From: Quercus robur | Lineage: Eukaryota > Streptophyta > Magnoliopsida > Fagales > Fagaceae | Assembly: GCF_932294415.1 (NCBI RefSeq) | Contig: NC_065537.1 | Coordinates: 51,070,302-51,134,301, forward strand | Reading direction: 5' to 3' | DNA length: 64,000 nucleotides | In this document: positions 11,130 to 21,580 of the stretch, piece by piece | How the letters are laid out: each line of letters opens with the position of its first letter | How positions within the stretch are numbered: the stretch's first letter is position 1 | The notes under the pieces: generated by a model | Told to the model about the DNA's origin: nothing | Databases searched by the model: none | What the model saw: only the letters and a program-made list of their open reading frames with translations | Position numbers and translations under genes: made by a program

Positions 11130-11526
11130 GGTCAAAATTTAGTTACAAAATTAGTTGTTACCTAAAACTACAACCTTACTCAATATTTTCTTATTGTGGT
11201 GAATTTTGGAAAGTCCACCATTGGATTATATCTTCTTATTATATTTTTTATGCTTGTAAAATTTCTGGAAAATTAAAGATCAATAGTTATGTTATCAATA
11301 AATTGTTTAAATTGCAAGTTTTTGTAGTTGAAAATTATGCATAAAATATAAACTTATAGATCATATAGCAAATAATATCTGATTGACACAAAATTTTACG
11401 TGTGAATTAAGAGTGTAAAGAACATTCAATTCAACGATTAGATTTTCAAAATATGTAATAATGTCTATTTTATTGAGTAAGATTGTAGTCTTAGGTTATA
11501 ACCAATTTTGTAACTAAATTTTGTCC
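11130..11526 (-). mobile_element. MITE family M, copy 1
   Basis: A 397-bp element whose two ends form an inverted repeat of about 60 bp: GGTCAAAATTTAGTTACAAA at left, and GGACAAAATTTAGTTACAAA when the right end is read inverted. The interior matches the elements at 13,352-13,748, 20,911-21,275 and 55,430-55,742, for example in a TTTTATGCATAATTTT-like block and a TTGTAGTT block. Orientation is opposite to the 13,352 copy. No protein is encoded and no clear target duplication is visible. Confidence 0.8.
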
Positions 11527-11785
11527 TTTATGAACACTTTGCATACTCTTTTGACACTAAACCCATGTCAAACTACACACATAAACCACATAAGGGGTTC
11601 AAATACCCACATCCAAACTACACACACAATCCATATATAAGCATATTAAGCAACAAATACAAGAAATTTTCCAGTTTTAACCATGTGTGAAACCATGGCA
11701 ATTCCTACCAAAAACAAAAACCGATAAGGGGGGGGGGGGGGGGGACAAAAAAAATCACATACTGGTAACTAATGCCAACGTCTAA
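11527..11785. other. Low-complexity spacer with 17-bp G-run
   Basis: No gene is seen. A homopolymer of 17 G residues lies at 11,728-11,744, followed by an A-run. Such a run could form a G-rich structure or reflect a sequencing or assembly error. Confidence 0.7.
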
Positions 11786-13017
11786 GAGCATTTACATCAA
11801 AGATGTGAAAAGTGCTAAAATGCTATTTTATAGCTCAAAACACTAAAACATGCTCTACATCAAACGTGCCAAATCTAAGAAGTTTTAGCAACTTGCTATA
11901 GTAAGGTGCTACAATTACACTTACTGTAGCAAGTGGCTATATATATATATATATATATATATATTCTCTTTCTTTCTCACTCTCTCTCTCCAGGTCTCTT
12001 TTTCTTTTTCTCTTGCTTCCTCTCTGTCTCTCTCTGTCTCCCTCTTTCTCTGTACTCTTCGTCTCCCTCTTTCTCACTAAGGTTAGTGATGGTCTGCCTT
12101 GCCGGAGCCATCATGGTTGCAATTCCAATTCCTTCACAACCCCATTTCTCAAATCTCTTTCTTTTCTTCTTTTTTACGCTGCATTTTGTTGTTGTTCTTC
12201 CTCTCAACTTAGGCAATCCTCTCAAGTGAAACTACGGCTCACAAGACTTCACTAGAATGTGGTATGCGATTTTTAGTTTTTTTTTTTTTTTTTTTTTAAA
12301 TTGAGATTATAAAGCAAATAGTTTTTATATTTTGCTTGCCCTTTCTACTTTTTGAACAAACTTTTGTTTTTATTTGAGATTTTTACTTTGTCAAATTTCC
12401 AATTTTGTTTAATCTATTTTCTGTCGGTGACCCTTGCAAGTTTTCCATTTCTAGATTATTCTGTTTCTGCTTCACACTCTCTTTTTCATTTTTGGTTTCT
12501 TTGTTGATTTATTCAATAGAGACTAAAAATTTTACTTACATTTTTATTTTAAAAAATTGGGTTCTAGGAAAATATCATTTTTTTGCTTTGCTCTTAGTCT
12601 ATCAGTCTTGCTTATGGTGTGTGTTTGATTAATTTGGATCTAAAATTAGTTCAAAAAGATGATTCTTCTTCTAAAATATAATAACAAAACCAATATATGT
12701 TTTTTTTAATCGTGGGTTCACTTTTAGCGTTTTCATTTTAAGGGTGGTGAGGGTGGTGACATTGAGTGGGTGGTGGTTGGCGGTGGCCATGAGGGAGGTT
12801 GTTTGTTTTTGCTTGGAGAAGGGAGACACACAGAGAAAGAGGTGTCTCATGGAGAATAAAAAGGAATTATAAATAATAAATAAATAATATTTTAACAAAG
12901 TGGTAAAAAAAAAAAAATTAATGTTAGGTGTATCATAAAGTGGAGTATTAAAATAGATAAAATAGTGTTTTGAGATGTTAAATGCTATATTTTTTAACAT
13001 GTTTGATATGAATGCCC
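11786..13017. mobile_element. Tourist/PIF-Harbinger-like element with internal CT-rich cargo
   Basis: The terminal inverted repeats are GAGCATTTACATC at left and GGGCATTCATATC when the right end is read inverted, continuing imperfectly for over 40 bp. TAA flanks both sides (11,783-11,785 and 13,018-13,020), the usual target repeat of PIF/Harbinger elements. The 1,232-bp interior is not typical filler. It carries a (TA)n run at 11,938-11,964, a CT-rich tract to about 12,075 resembling a plant 5' UTR, a short GC-richer stretch, and a GGTGGTGG-rich stretch near 12,745-12,785. No transposase is seen. Short frames on both strands are low complexity. Confidence 0.75.
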
Positions 13018-13020
13018 TAA

Positions 13021-13351
13021 GTTGAATACATTTATAAGGGGTGTAGAGAGAAAGAGACAGAGGGAGAGAGAGAGGTTTTTGGGAAAATAGCCGTTGGAAA
13101 TTGGAATGGTGGGTCACAATCTTTGTATTTTTTTTTGAAAATATACCCCAGAGTTTTCATCTTTTTGAAAATGGCCATCAACTTTCGACTACTATCTTTG
13201 TTTTGGCTTCTTCATTCTTTTAGCAGCCGGACCAAACTTTAGCAGGTTAATTCTTATAAACTCTTATTCAATGTATGTATTTTAGTTGCATATACTCATA
13301 ACCTTCTCAATACTATTTTATCAAAAAAAAAAAATAATAATAATAATAATA
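13021..13351. other. Spacer between two small transposons
   Basis: No gene is seen. It contains a GAGA-rich stretch at 13,048-13,075 and ends in an (AAT)n run that flanks the next MITE. Confidence 0.6.
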
Positions 13352-13748
13352 GGGTTGTGTTCAAGTTACACCTGGTTTAATTTTAAGTAATGTTACACCA
13401 CCCAATAACTTATTATTGAATTAATATTTTGAAAATCCAACCGTTAAATTACATGTTCTATATGTTTTTAAGATGCATGCCAATTTTCATATCAATCAGA
13501 TGTTATTTACCATTTGATCCATAAACTCATATTTTATGCATTATTTTAAACTACAAAAACTTGAATTTTAACAATTAATTGATGACATGACTATTAATCT
13601 TTAATCACCTTGAAATTTTGCAAGCATGAAGAATATATGAAGATAATGTAATCTGACGGTAGATTTGTCAATATTCGTATCCAATTAAAAAATATTAAAT
13701 GGTGTAACATTGTTTAGAGTTACATCAGGTATAACTTGAACCTAACCC
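13352..13748 (+). mobile_element. MITE family M, copy 2
   Basis: A 397-bp element with inverted ends GGGTTGTGTTCAAGTTACACC and GGGTTAGGTTCAAGTTATACC (right end inverted). Both flanks read ATAATAATA (13,343-13,351 and 13,749-13,757). That would be a 9-bp target repeat, but it is low complexity and so weak evidence. A second inner inverted pair, AATGTTACACCA-like, strengthens the fold-back. The interior matches the other family members. Non-coding. Confidence 0.85.
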
Positions 13749-14288
13749 ATAATAATAATAACACATTCTAAATACTAGTATATTTAAAAATTTTGAATTT
13801 TGAAATTTGAAACTTATCATTATTCAAAAAAAAAAAAGAAAAAAAAAAAAGAAAGAAAGAAAGAAGAGTACATTAGTTCTATTCCCACACTTTATTTTTG
13901 AAACTTATCATTGTCCAAAGTAGTAGTAGTAGTAATAATAATAATAATCTACACGTTACTTCTAAGAAATAATAATCTACACGTTACTTCTGAGAATTTT
14001 TTTTTTTAATCTTAAATTTGAAACAGTCTCCTAAACATTTTTTTTTTTAAATATTTCAAAAATTGTTCTTAAAAGTGAGGTATAATGTAAAAATTATTAT
14101 CTGAAAACTAGTTTCACATTCAATTTTTTGAAAATTATTTTCATGTTGTTTTGAAAACAAAAACAAAAATCATCTTATAAAATAAGCCATTAAACGTGCA
14201 TATCACATTTTCTTGTTTAATATATATCATAGTTATTAATTTTCAAATCAATTAATATAGATAAACATGGTAAGGCTAGATATATAGT
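13749..14288. other. Low-complexity spacer
   Basis: No gene is seen. It holds A-rich/GAAA runs (13,825-13,866) and a (GTA)n-(ATA)n run at about 13,920-13,949. Part of it (14,060-14,175) is repeated in diverged form at 15,420-15,500. Confidence 0.6.
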
Positions 14289-14636
14289 AGGGATGACAAT
14301 AGGGTAGGGTGGAGTTGAAGGATGGGGTCTTCGTCCCCGCCCCGCATGATTTTGTCTTTTGTCTTGCCCCATCCCCATCAACGCCTCGCCCTGCCCAGCG
14401 TGATAGGGAAAACTCTCTCACCCCATTCCCACCCCTTGGGGCTTCACGAAGCCCCGCCCCAACCCGTAAAACTCCACTTTTGTTAATTTGCCTTACAACT
14501 AGTACAATTTTTTTTTAATGAAACCTATTTAATTAATAAAAAAATATTTGAAATTACAACTAAATTTATCCCATCAAATCAAATAAATTTTTAGAAAAAA
14601 TTGAATAATATATCTAAGTGTTTAACAAGACAATCA

Positions 14637-14675
<39 letters not shown>

Positions 14676-14992
14676 ATAGTATAACACATAACAAAATAAA
14701 AGTAGAGAATCACATTAGGTAGAATAAAATAAGGTAATATTAATATGTTTGTTTAAATAGTAGGGTTTAAAGGTATGAAAATTTTATAATTATAACCTTT
14801 AGCAATCAATGCGGGGCGGGGTGGAGATGGGAAGAGACGGGGCGGGGTGGGTCTAAAAAGTCTAAACTCATCCCTACCCTGCCCCATGGTGCGGGGCTAA
14901 AATCATGCCCCATCCCCACCCCACCACCTTTACTGGCCGGGGTGAAGCGAAGAGGGGCGGGTTAAGCGAGGCGGGGTAAAATTGTCATCCCC
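14289..14992. mobile_element. GC-rich fold-back element
   Basis: The ends are inverted copies of GGGATGACAAT (14,290 on; inverted at 14,981-14,992), followed inward by strings built from GGGG(C/T)GGGG(T/A)GGGG at both ends. The middle is AT-rich with a run of about 34 A residues at 14,637-14,670. Two GC-rich islands in otherwise AT-rich DNA make it stand out. It looks like a non-autonomous fold-back transposon of about 700 bp. A 69-codon plus-strand frame at 14,309-14,518 is composition-driven and not a gene. Confidence 0.7.
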
Positions 14993-16080
14993 ACCAGATA
15001 GTCTGCAATATAAATTAATTTGCAACATAAGATGTTGGTAAAATACTAAAATTAGTTAATGCATTATTTACAACATAGTGGACGATAGATCCATTTTCTT
15101 TTGAAACCCAAATGAAATAATATATGGGTTAAAATGGGAGACATAGACTTGATTTTATAACAATTCATAGGTGTTTTCTTTTTCCTGTTCATTTCTTATC
15201 TAAATCAAGAATTGTATTAAATTATTGAAAGGTACAACTCAACCTTTAGCTATTGTGGCTGACTGCATACACAACATACAGTGAATTTGTATCATTTTTT
15301 ATAGGGACACATGTATGTTATCTAATTTGATTTAATATATATTGGAGAATCATATAGTTTTCGGTAATTTATTTTCATAGTATTTATCAAAAATCTTAAA
15401 GTTGAAATAGTATTCCAAACTTGTTCTTAAAAGTGGGAGTGAAACACATATAATGTAAAAATTATTTTCATGTTGTTTCAAAAACAAAAACAAAAATCCT
15501 ACCCCCTCAAAACAAAAAACAAAAAAACAAAAATCCTACTACCAAAGAGGCTCTTATATCTACCATAAGTTGATAATATTTTATTTCCTTGTCTAATTAT
15601 CCAACTCCTAATAACAAAATAAAATCTTGAGAAATTAAATAAGATAGTGTGTAGTCTAAAGAAAAATAAAACAGAGATTATGCGTAACATATATCCATAG
15701 AGAGATAGAGAGAGGGGGATTGAGATAATCACATAACCGAATAATCAAATAAAAAATCAAAAGTGTACAAAATTGCTTCCTTCATTATGTATGGATGTAG
15801 TCCAAAGCCAAGCATGACCTCTTCAAGATAGCATCTTCAACACTAATTTAAAATTAACTAGGAAGCTGATACGCATTTTTAATTATATATTACTAGCAAA
15901 TAATTTTTGATGAACTATTAGCAAATAATTAATACTACATTCAAAGCCTATTCAAACCACTTTTTTATTACAGAATATAATATATATATATATATATATA
16001 TATTTTAAAGTCCTAATGTACTAAGTTGAGCCAGCTTTTTAATAGTGGGTCCATTGAAACCCAAATGATAACAAAATACA
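14993..16080. other. Gene-free AT-rich sequence
   Basis: No gene is seen. It includes a diverged repeat of 14,060-14,175 at 15,420-15,500 and a (TA)n run at about 15,978-16,002. It lies between the fold-back element and the LINE fragment at the 3' end of the glycosyltransferase. Confidence 0.6.
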
Positions 16081-16081
16081 C

Positions 16082-16345
16082 TTTTTTTTTTTTTTTGGAT
16101 AAGCTGCAATTGCATTAAATTAAGAAGGAAGAACAGAAGGACAATCTGCATTACAAGCTAACCTTAAGGGAGGGAGCAGATTGTCATAACTGAAACAAGA
16201 AGAAGATAAAGCTAGCTTAGCAGCATTATGTGCTGGAACATTACAAAGTCTATTAACCCAGACAAAGGAACAACTAGCAAAGGATGGTGTGAGGTTCTGG
16301 AAATTTAACTGCGCGGACATTGTTTGTGTGCTGCGACTTCCTACC
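16082..16345 (-). mobile_element. 5'-truncated LINE fragment abutting the UGT 3' end
   Basis: Read on the minus strand, the segment encodes the tail of an L1-type RNase H region, with the features VNRLCN, AHNAAKLAL and a LPPxLxLAC.ADCPSxLPS end. A short 3' UTR ending in AATTGCAGCTTATCC follows, then an A-tail seen as the T-run at about 16,082-16,097. The fragment begins within a dozen bases of the UGT stop codon, so it occupies the expected position of the UGT 3' UTR. The 5' truncation is typical of LINE insertion. No clear target repeat was found. Confidence 0.8.
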
Positions 16346-16350
16346 ATTGC

Positions 16351-17667
16351 TTATTCTTTTAATTTGCTGCAAAGTCGTAGCAGCTCCTGCACCACTCCAT
16401 CAATCTCTTCATCTCCCTTATTTTCGATGTTCTCCTTCAATTCTTTTGCCTTCCTCTTTGTAGTTTTCTCCACAAGCACCTTCCTAATCACCTTTGCCAC
16501 CTCTTCTCTTTCAAGCCTCCCTTTCGTGTCTCTCTTCACTTCTACACCTGCACCTATTGCCTCCACCAGCCTAGCATTCACTGGCTGATCAAGATGCATT
16601 GGCATGGCTATAATTGGAACCCCAAACGTCATGCTCTCCATCACAGAACTCCATCCACAATGACTCACAAACCCACCAATGCTAGAGTGCTTTAAAATCG
16701 TTTTTTGTGGTGCCCATCCCTCTACAACAATTCCCCTATCTCCAATCCTATCAAGAAAACCTTTTGGAAGTGCCATTTGAAGATTGACTTTCTCACCTCG
16801 AGGAAATCTCACTACCCATATGAAGTTTGCCGTGCTGAGCTCTAGCCCATAAGCTATCTCTTGCATTTCCTCCTTTGACAAAAAAAACTCGCTGCCAAAC
16901 GAAACAAACACAGCCGATGATGGTTCCTTGTCATTAAGCCACTCTATGATTTCCTTTTTCTCATCTTCTTCAACGGGGTCTTGAACAAGTGGACCGACTG
17001 GTACAATCTTCTTCTTCGCTAAAACAGAGAGATAATCAATATGCTTTGCCTCGATTTCTCGAAAAGTTTTGATCAAAACGATTTCAGAAGATTGTTGGAA
17101 GCATTCTAGTATTCGATCCCCATCGTCAGTATCATTTGCGAACTTACCAACCTCATAATCCTGAAGATAAATTTCTGGAGAAGGATATTCAACACCAGGG
17201 TTGTTGGCAAGGTGCATATAAAAAGATGTTATCGTAGCACTCATGACCACGAAATCGATGGCTGGAATATTTTGTGACTGAGCTAGTGATGGTGCCAATA
17301 TCTGAAGAAAATCATAAATAACCAAATCAGGCTTTAGTTGCTTTAAAATGGTGGTGATGTTTGGGCTAGCCATGTCCATGGCCTTTTTGAGTGTGGGCAT
17401 GAGATGGGGTGGCAAGCCATTGGTTGTGTGGTAGTGTGGTGGAAGCTCAGGTAAGGATGGAAGATGGAGTTCCACAAGTTCTATTGAAAGTGAATCCTTT
17501 TCAACTAGTTGTTGTTTGATGGGGCCAAGGTTTATAGCTGTAGAACAAAAATAAATATGAATGTCTCTAGTTGTGAGCTTCTTGGCTAGCTCTAGGAAGG
17601 GTGATATATGGCCATGAGCTAACCATGGGAGCATTAAGACGCTAATAGTATTGTGTGTAGCTTTCAT
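16351..17667 (-). CDS. UDP-glycosyltransferase, UGT94/glycoside-glycosyltransferase type
   Basis: Family 1 glycosyltransferase predicted to add a sugar from a UDP donor to an existing glycoside. The closest impression is the UGT94 group, such as crocetin-glucoside or flavonoid-glycoside branching enzymes. It is a cytosolic, intronless frame of 438 codons. The PSPG donor box spans W318-Q361, exactly 44 residues, with HCGWSS in place of the commoner HCGWNS. A terminal Gln usually indicates UDP-glucose. The catalytic His is H20 in AHGHISP, and its partner Asp is D119 in IYDFLQ. I chose ATG at 17,667; the frame extends two codons upstream only through a TTG. All key residues are intact. A solo LTR lies 89 bp upstream of the ATG, and a LINE fragment begins right after the stop, so both flanks are transposon-derived. 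The exact acceptor cannot be told from sequence. Confidence 0.95.
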   Translation of the reverse strand: MKATHNTISVLMLPWLAHGHISPFLELAKKLTTRDIHIYFCSTAINLGPIKQQLVEKDSLSIELVELHLPSLPELPPHYHTTNGLPPHLMPTLKKAMDMASPNITTILKQLKPDLVIYDFLQILAPSLAQSQNIPAIDFVVMSATITSFYMHLANNPGVEYPSPEIYLQDYEVGKFANDTDDGDRILECFQQSSEIVLIKTFREIEAKHIDYLSVLAKKKIVPVGPLVQDPVEEDEKKEIIEWLNDKEPSSAVFVSFGSEFFLSKEEMQEIAYGLELSTANFIWVVRFPRGEKVNLQMALPKGFLDRIGDRGIVVEGWAPQKTILKHSSIGGFVSHCGWSSVMESMTFGVPIIAMPMHLDQPVNARLVEAIGAGVEVKRDTKGRLEREEVAKVIRKVLVEKTTKRKAKELKENIENKGDEEIDGVVQELLRLCSKLKE

Positions 17668-17707
17668 TCTCAATTTCCTGCTCTTTGGGGGGCTATTGTT
17701 TTTGGTT

Positions 17708-17738
17708 TTGTATATATACTATATATAATATTTATTAT
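17708..17738 (-). promoter_or_regulatory. Candidate TATA region of the UGT gene
   Basis: An AT run with several TATATA/TATAAT-like words lies about 40-70 bp upstream of the UGT ATG, between it and the solo LTR. On position and composition it could be the core promoter. Alternatively, transcription could start in the LTR. No transcript data. Confidence 0.4.
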
Positions 17739-17755
17739 TTATCAAAGGAGAGGAG

Positions 17756-18664
17756 TGATAGGCCAAAATTGTATTGACCCCTTTGGTAAATTAACCAATT
17801 AATTAATTAGCCAAGTGAATTAATTAGGTTCAATTTCATGCAACAGCGCAAACAAATCACTAAATAATTAAATGCAGCAGAAATTAAATTTGACATGGGT
17901 GATTTGTTTAGGAATAGGGAAAACCACTGAGGCAAAATCCCACCGGGTGAATTTAAGGTCATCACTTCCAAGAATTCACTATTATCAAAACAAGCGGTTA
18001 CAAGCAAAGGAGTTCCAGTACCTTATACCAACCTACAGTTGAACTCTTACCCCAATACACAATTGGATTTGTAATGTAGTGACAATCTTTCCTTCCAATG
18101 CACAGCTTCAAGTACATGACTAACCAATCGATGCATAGATCCTAGTACGTGACTAACATACCAACTTGAGAAGGATGTTGGCTGCAAAGTTCTTTAGTTC
18201 ATCCACACGATGAAGATCAAGAAACTCTTTATTTACAAAACCATATTGCGTACAAGCGCAGAAGCTTCTTCAAGAGAAAGATGAGCTAAGACAGATTGTC
18301 TTCGGTCACAATATGCATGTAACAACAAGTGCAACAACCTTTGCATCATTGAGATGACCCTTAAAATTGTCCTTATATACGTATAGGGTTGTGAGAAAAG
18401 AAACCCTACACAAATAGCTTGGATATGCGTGAAAAACAGATCTGAAAATCTGAATTTCATAATTCTCGATAGATACAACTATCGAGCTTCAAATATTAAA
18501 TCTTGATAGATATATCTGTCAAGCTTTAATGAACAGTACTTCTTCACTTGATTCTTGGATAGATTTGCATGGCTTCAATACTTGGACTTGAACTCTCATT
18601 CCTTGAAGTATTAAATGCATTCTAGATCAACCCAATTACAAATAAAATGTGTTATGTCCTAACA
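17756..18664 (-). mobile_element. Solo LTR related to the LTRs of the 24,590-32,348 element
   Basis: A 909-bp sequence beginning TGATAGGCC and ending GTCCTAACA, that is TGTTAGGAC...GGCCTATCA on the minus strand. It aligns along its length, with divergence, to the LTRs at 24,590-25,624 and 31,314-32,348, for example in the GGTGATTTGTTTA, CACCGGGTGA and CCAACCTACAGTTGAAC blocks. Direct repeats AGGAG flank it at 17,751-17,755 and 18,665-18,669. No internal region is present, so it is a solo LTR left by recombination. By comparison with the full element it is oriented on the minus strand, the same direction as the UGT gene just downstream. It contains a near-perfect CTCGATAG/CTATCGAG inverted pair near 18,465-18,487. 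Confidence 0.9.
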
Positions 18665-18669
18665 AGGAG

Positions 18670-19473
18670 GAAAAGCGTAAGAAGAGATGTAAACGTATGT
18701 ATGTAAAATTTGTGTGAATTTCTATGAACTCAATTCGTAAAATTTTTGGTAATTAAATCAAAGATCTGGATTTTAAACTTAGTTTATATCACAAACTAAT
18801 TAATATTTTAACTTGATAATAAGATCCAAAACAAAGAAGAAGAAGAAAAAAGTAGGTATGACTGGTAATATAAAAGTTAGAAACCTTAACTCTGGTCTAA
18901 ACTAAACTAAAATAAGGGTGTAGAAAGGTAATTAAGGGTTTTTTTTTTTTTTAGTCTAAACGTCGCCCGAGAAACCTCACCGGTGATAAGAAACAAAAAA
19001 CTTTGCGTAAGTGCTTGCGAAAGTGACAAGTAATTAAACAAAGAAAAGTATAAAATGAACATTTGACCTTTATTTTACAATTTATAATATTGTCGTCATT
19101 TGACCTTTATTATATATGATTTATACAAAGTAACTATGTCTAATTAGAATATAAAAAAGCTACGTAAATACAATAGATCTTACAAGATCCAAATTATTAA
19201 TATTTTTTTGAACAAAAGATCCAAATTTAACTTCTTCTTTTTTTGAGAGATTAGTTAGTTAAGTTAGAACATGAAAAATCTAATGTACTAACAGGTCTAA
19301 TATCACTAACGGTATACTAACAAAACGGCCAAATTTAACTTGGATATATATATTATCAAAAAATTTTAATCCAAATTATAGAATTTCACAAAAGGACACG
19401 GAAAGCATCACCTTGTATCTTTTCCTAGTATTCATATAAATAGTCTTTCTCGGAGTAAGAAGTTCAATGCAGC
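18670..19473. other. Intergenic, no gene seen
   Basis: AT-rich sequence between the solo LTR and a monooxygenase relic. No recognisable exon 4 of that relic is found here, which is where it would be expected. Confidence 0.6.
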
Positions 19474-20446
19474 GTTTTGTTCTGAAGCTCAAAAAACACA
19501 CAGTGAGCGCCAGAACCTAAGTCAAAGTACAGGCTCCCCAGTTCAGGAATGCCCTCCGGATGGCAATAACAGATTCTGAAATCTTATTCCCAAAAAAATC
19601 TAAAACCCTTCTCCATGCACACTAACCCGAATATCTTCAAAGGAATATTTTAATGGCAAACTTCAAATTCATAAGCAGGATATCAAAAAAAAAAAAAAAA
19701 AAAAGTAAATAAACAAATTTTCATTCGTTTTTAGTTAGAAACCTCAATTTAAGGCCAGTAAGAAATTTCTGGCAAATAAAAGAGAAGCTCCCATCTGCTG
19801 CAACAAGTAAATTACTCACAATTTCAATTTCTTCTTCAATTTGTAGAACCTTAGCCTTAATCCTAACAGATTTCTTGTCATCAGAAATGCAGAAAGAGTG
19901 GAAAAGGTGACCCCCTAAAAGTATGTTTGGGGACAACGCATTGTAAAGAAGACCATGGAGATCACCCCAATGTGCTGCTCTGAAATTGAAGTATGGAAAC
20001 AAACTGCAGTATGATTTTGATGTCCCTTATTTGTTTGTAATTTTTCAGGTGAGAAAATTCTTATATAAAAAATTGCATGGTTTAAGCTAAAACTAAAGCA
20101 TCAAAAGGCGACATGAGAATTAATTGTAACTATTTGTGATTGGCATTTCAGATTTTATTTTACTTGCTTTTTAAATTTTTAACTAATGACAGCCTAACTA
20201 GAGTTACTGTTCATTATTGTGTTGATCAGAAGTATTAGCACTTGAATGAACACTGGCAATCAAAATGTACAAAATTTACCTTGTGGCAATTTATGGCAAT
20301 GTCACTCTTATCATAGTATTGTTGGTAATAATAAATTCAATTTTCAAGTTTCTAGCAAAAATCAAATACCTTTATTTATCAGTAAACCTGATGTAGAGCA
20401 ATGAAACAAGAGGGTCGAGCCCAAGTCCAGCACCAGTCGGGCTTCC
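19474..20446 (-). pseudogene. Broken third monooxygenase copy (parts of exons 1-3)
   Basis: Three pieces are collinear with the intact genes. The exon 1 piece at about 20,403-20,446 (GSPTGAGLGLDPL region) is cut by a (TA)n run. Exon 2 at 19,743-19,991 has lost its first 50 or so bases but keeps FNFRAAHW and LLVAADGSFS. Exon 3 at about 19,474-19,629 has lost its 3' end. Exon 3 carries an in-frame TAG where the intact genes have Tyr-Cys-Ala-Trp. The dinucleotide-binding start of exon 1 and all of exon 4, including the GD motif, are missing. It is the most diverged of the monooxygenase copies. Confidence 0.88.
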
Positions 20447-20910
20447 TGTTATATACATATATATATATATATATATAGCTTTTATAACTATAGGGGATGT
20501 AGCTTAAATAGTATATCTATTAATTTTTCTTTTTCCATACACTAAAAAGAAAAAAAAAATTGTGCCCTAGAATTGTCCCTAATACTCAGGGTGTGCATGT
20601 GTTAGGTTGGGTTTTTTCAACTCAATAGCCCAAGTTCCAACACATGAGTAGAAACCAACATAATGCCATGTGCATTGAGTTAGGTTGTCGAATTGTGTTG
20701 TTTTGTGCTTTATAAAAATAAAAATAAAATGTTTTCATTGATTATTCAATTATTTTTTTAATAATTGATTATAATTTAAATCATTTAAGAAAACTATATT
20801 CTAAATTTCTAAATTCATAAAAAAAAATTCCAAAAATGCCAAAATAAATCAAACTAAAATAATTAAAATAAAATTAATAAAAAAAACATATATATATATA
20901 TATATATATA
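20447..20910. other. AT-rich spacer with microsatellites
   Basis: No gene is seen. There are (TA)n runs at about 20,453-20,476 and 20,888-20,910. The stretch at 20,530-20,650 (A-run, GTGCCCTAG, then GGGTGTGCATG and GGTTGGGTT words) resembles 37,085-37,200, a dispersed repeat of unknown type. Confidence 0.55.
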
Positions 20911-21275
20911 GGGATAGGTTTAAGCAATATCACACCACTTGATATTTTTTAATTGAATGTGAATTTTGATAAACCCACCGGTTAGATTACATTATCTTCG
21001 TATATTCTCCATGCTTACAAATTTTCATGGTGATCAAAGATTAATAGTCATGTCATCAATCAATTGTTTAAATTTAAATTTTTGTAGTTTAAAATAATGC
21101 ATAAAATATGAGTTTATGGATCGAATAGCAAATAATATGAAAATTGGTAAGAATGTTAAAAACATATAAAACATGTAATTCAACGGTGGGAGTTTCAAAG
21201 TATGAATTCTATAACAAGTTATTGGGTGGTGTAACATTGCTTAGAGTTACACAAGGTGTAACTTGAACTCAACCC
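20911..21275 (-). mobile_element. MITE family M, copy 3
   Basis: A 365-bp element ending GTAACTTGAACTCAACCC. Read inverted, this end closely matches the left end of copy 2 and continues through the AATGTTACACCACCCAATAA block. The left end GGGATAGGTTTAAGC is more diverged. The flanks ATATATATA and ATATGTATA agree at 8 of 9 positions but are low complexity. Orientation is opposite to copy 2. Non-coding. Confidence 0.82.
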
Positions 21276-21560
21276 ATATGTATATATGGAGGGGTGGATG
21301 GGTTCAAAAAAGTATCAATCCAATTCAAAACACAAAATAAATTTAGAATCCAACCTAACCCATCAACCCATGAAAAACAACCATAAGAGTTAGGTTGGGT
21401 TGGGTTGACTTTGTTGGGATGTAAGTCAAATGGTAAAGCTTTTCTTACACTTTGGAAAGGAACAAGGATCAATACATCATATCACCATATCTTTTTATAA
21501 TTAATTATTAGCTACTCCTGGAATACAATGACTTAGTGCTCCCTCCTCTACCATGAATGT
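21276..21560. other. Spacer with GGTTGGGTTG words
   Basis: No gene is seen. It contains repeated GGTTGGGTT/AACCCAACC-type words, similar to those near 20,610 and 37,140, and ends just before the LINE. Confidence 0.5.
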
Positions 21561-21580
21561 AAAAGGGTTTGTTGTCAAAG

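Noticed and set aside
12671..13117. 148-codon minus-strand frame as a gene
   Set aside because: It crosses the right end of the Tourist-like element (13,017), is rich in Ser/Leu/Phe from CT and T runs, and matches nothing recognised.
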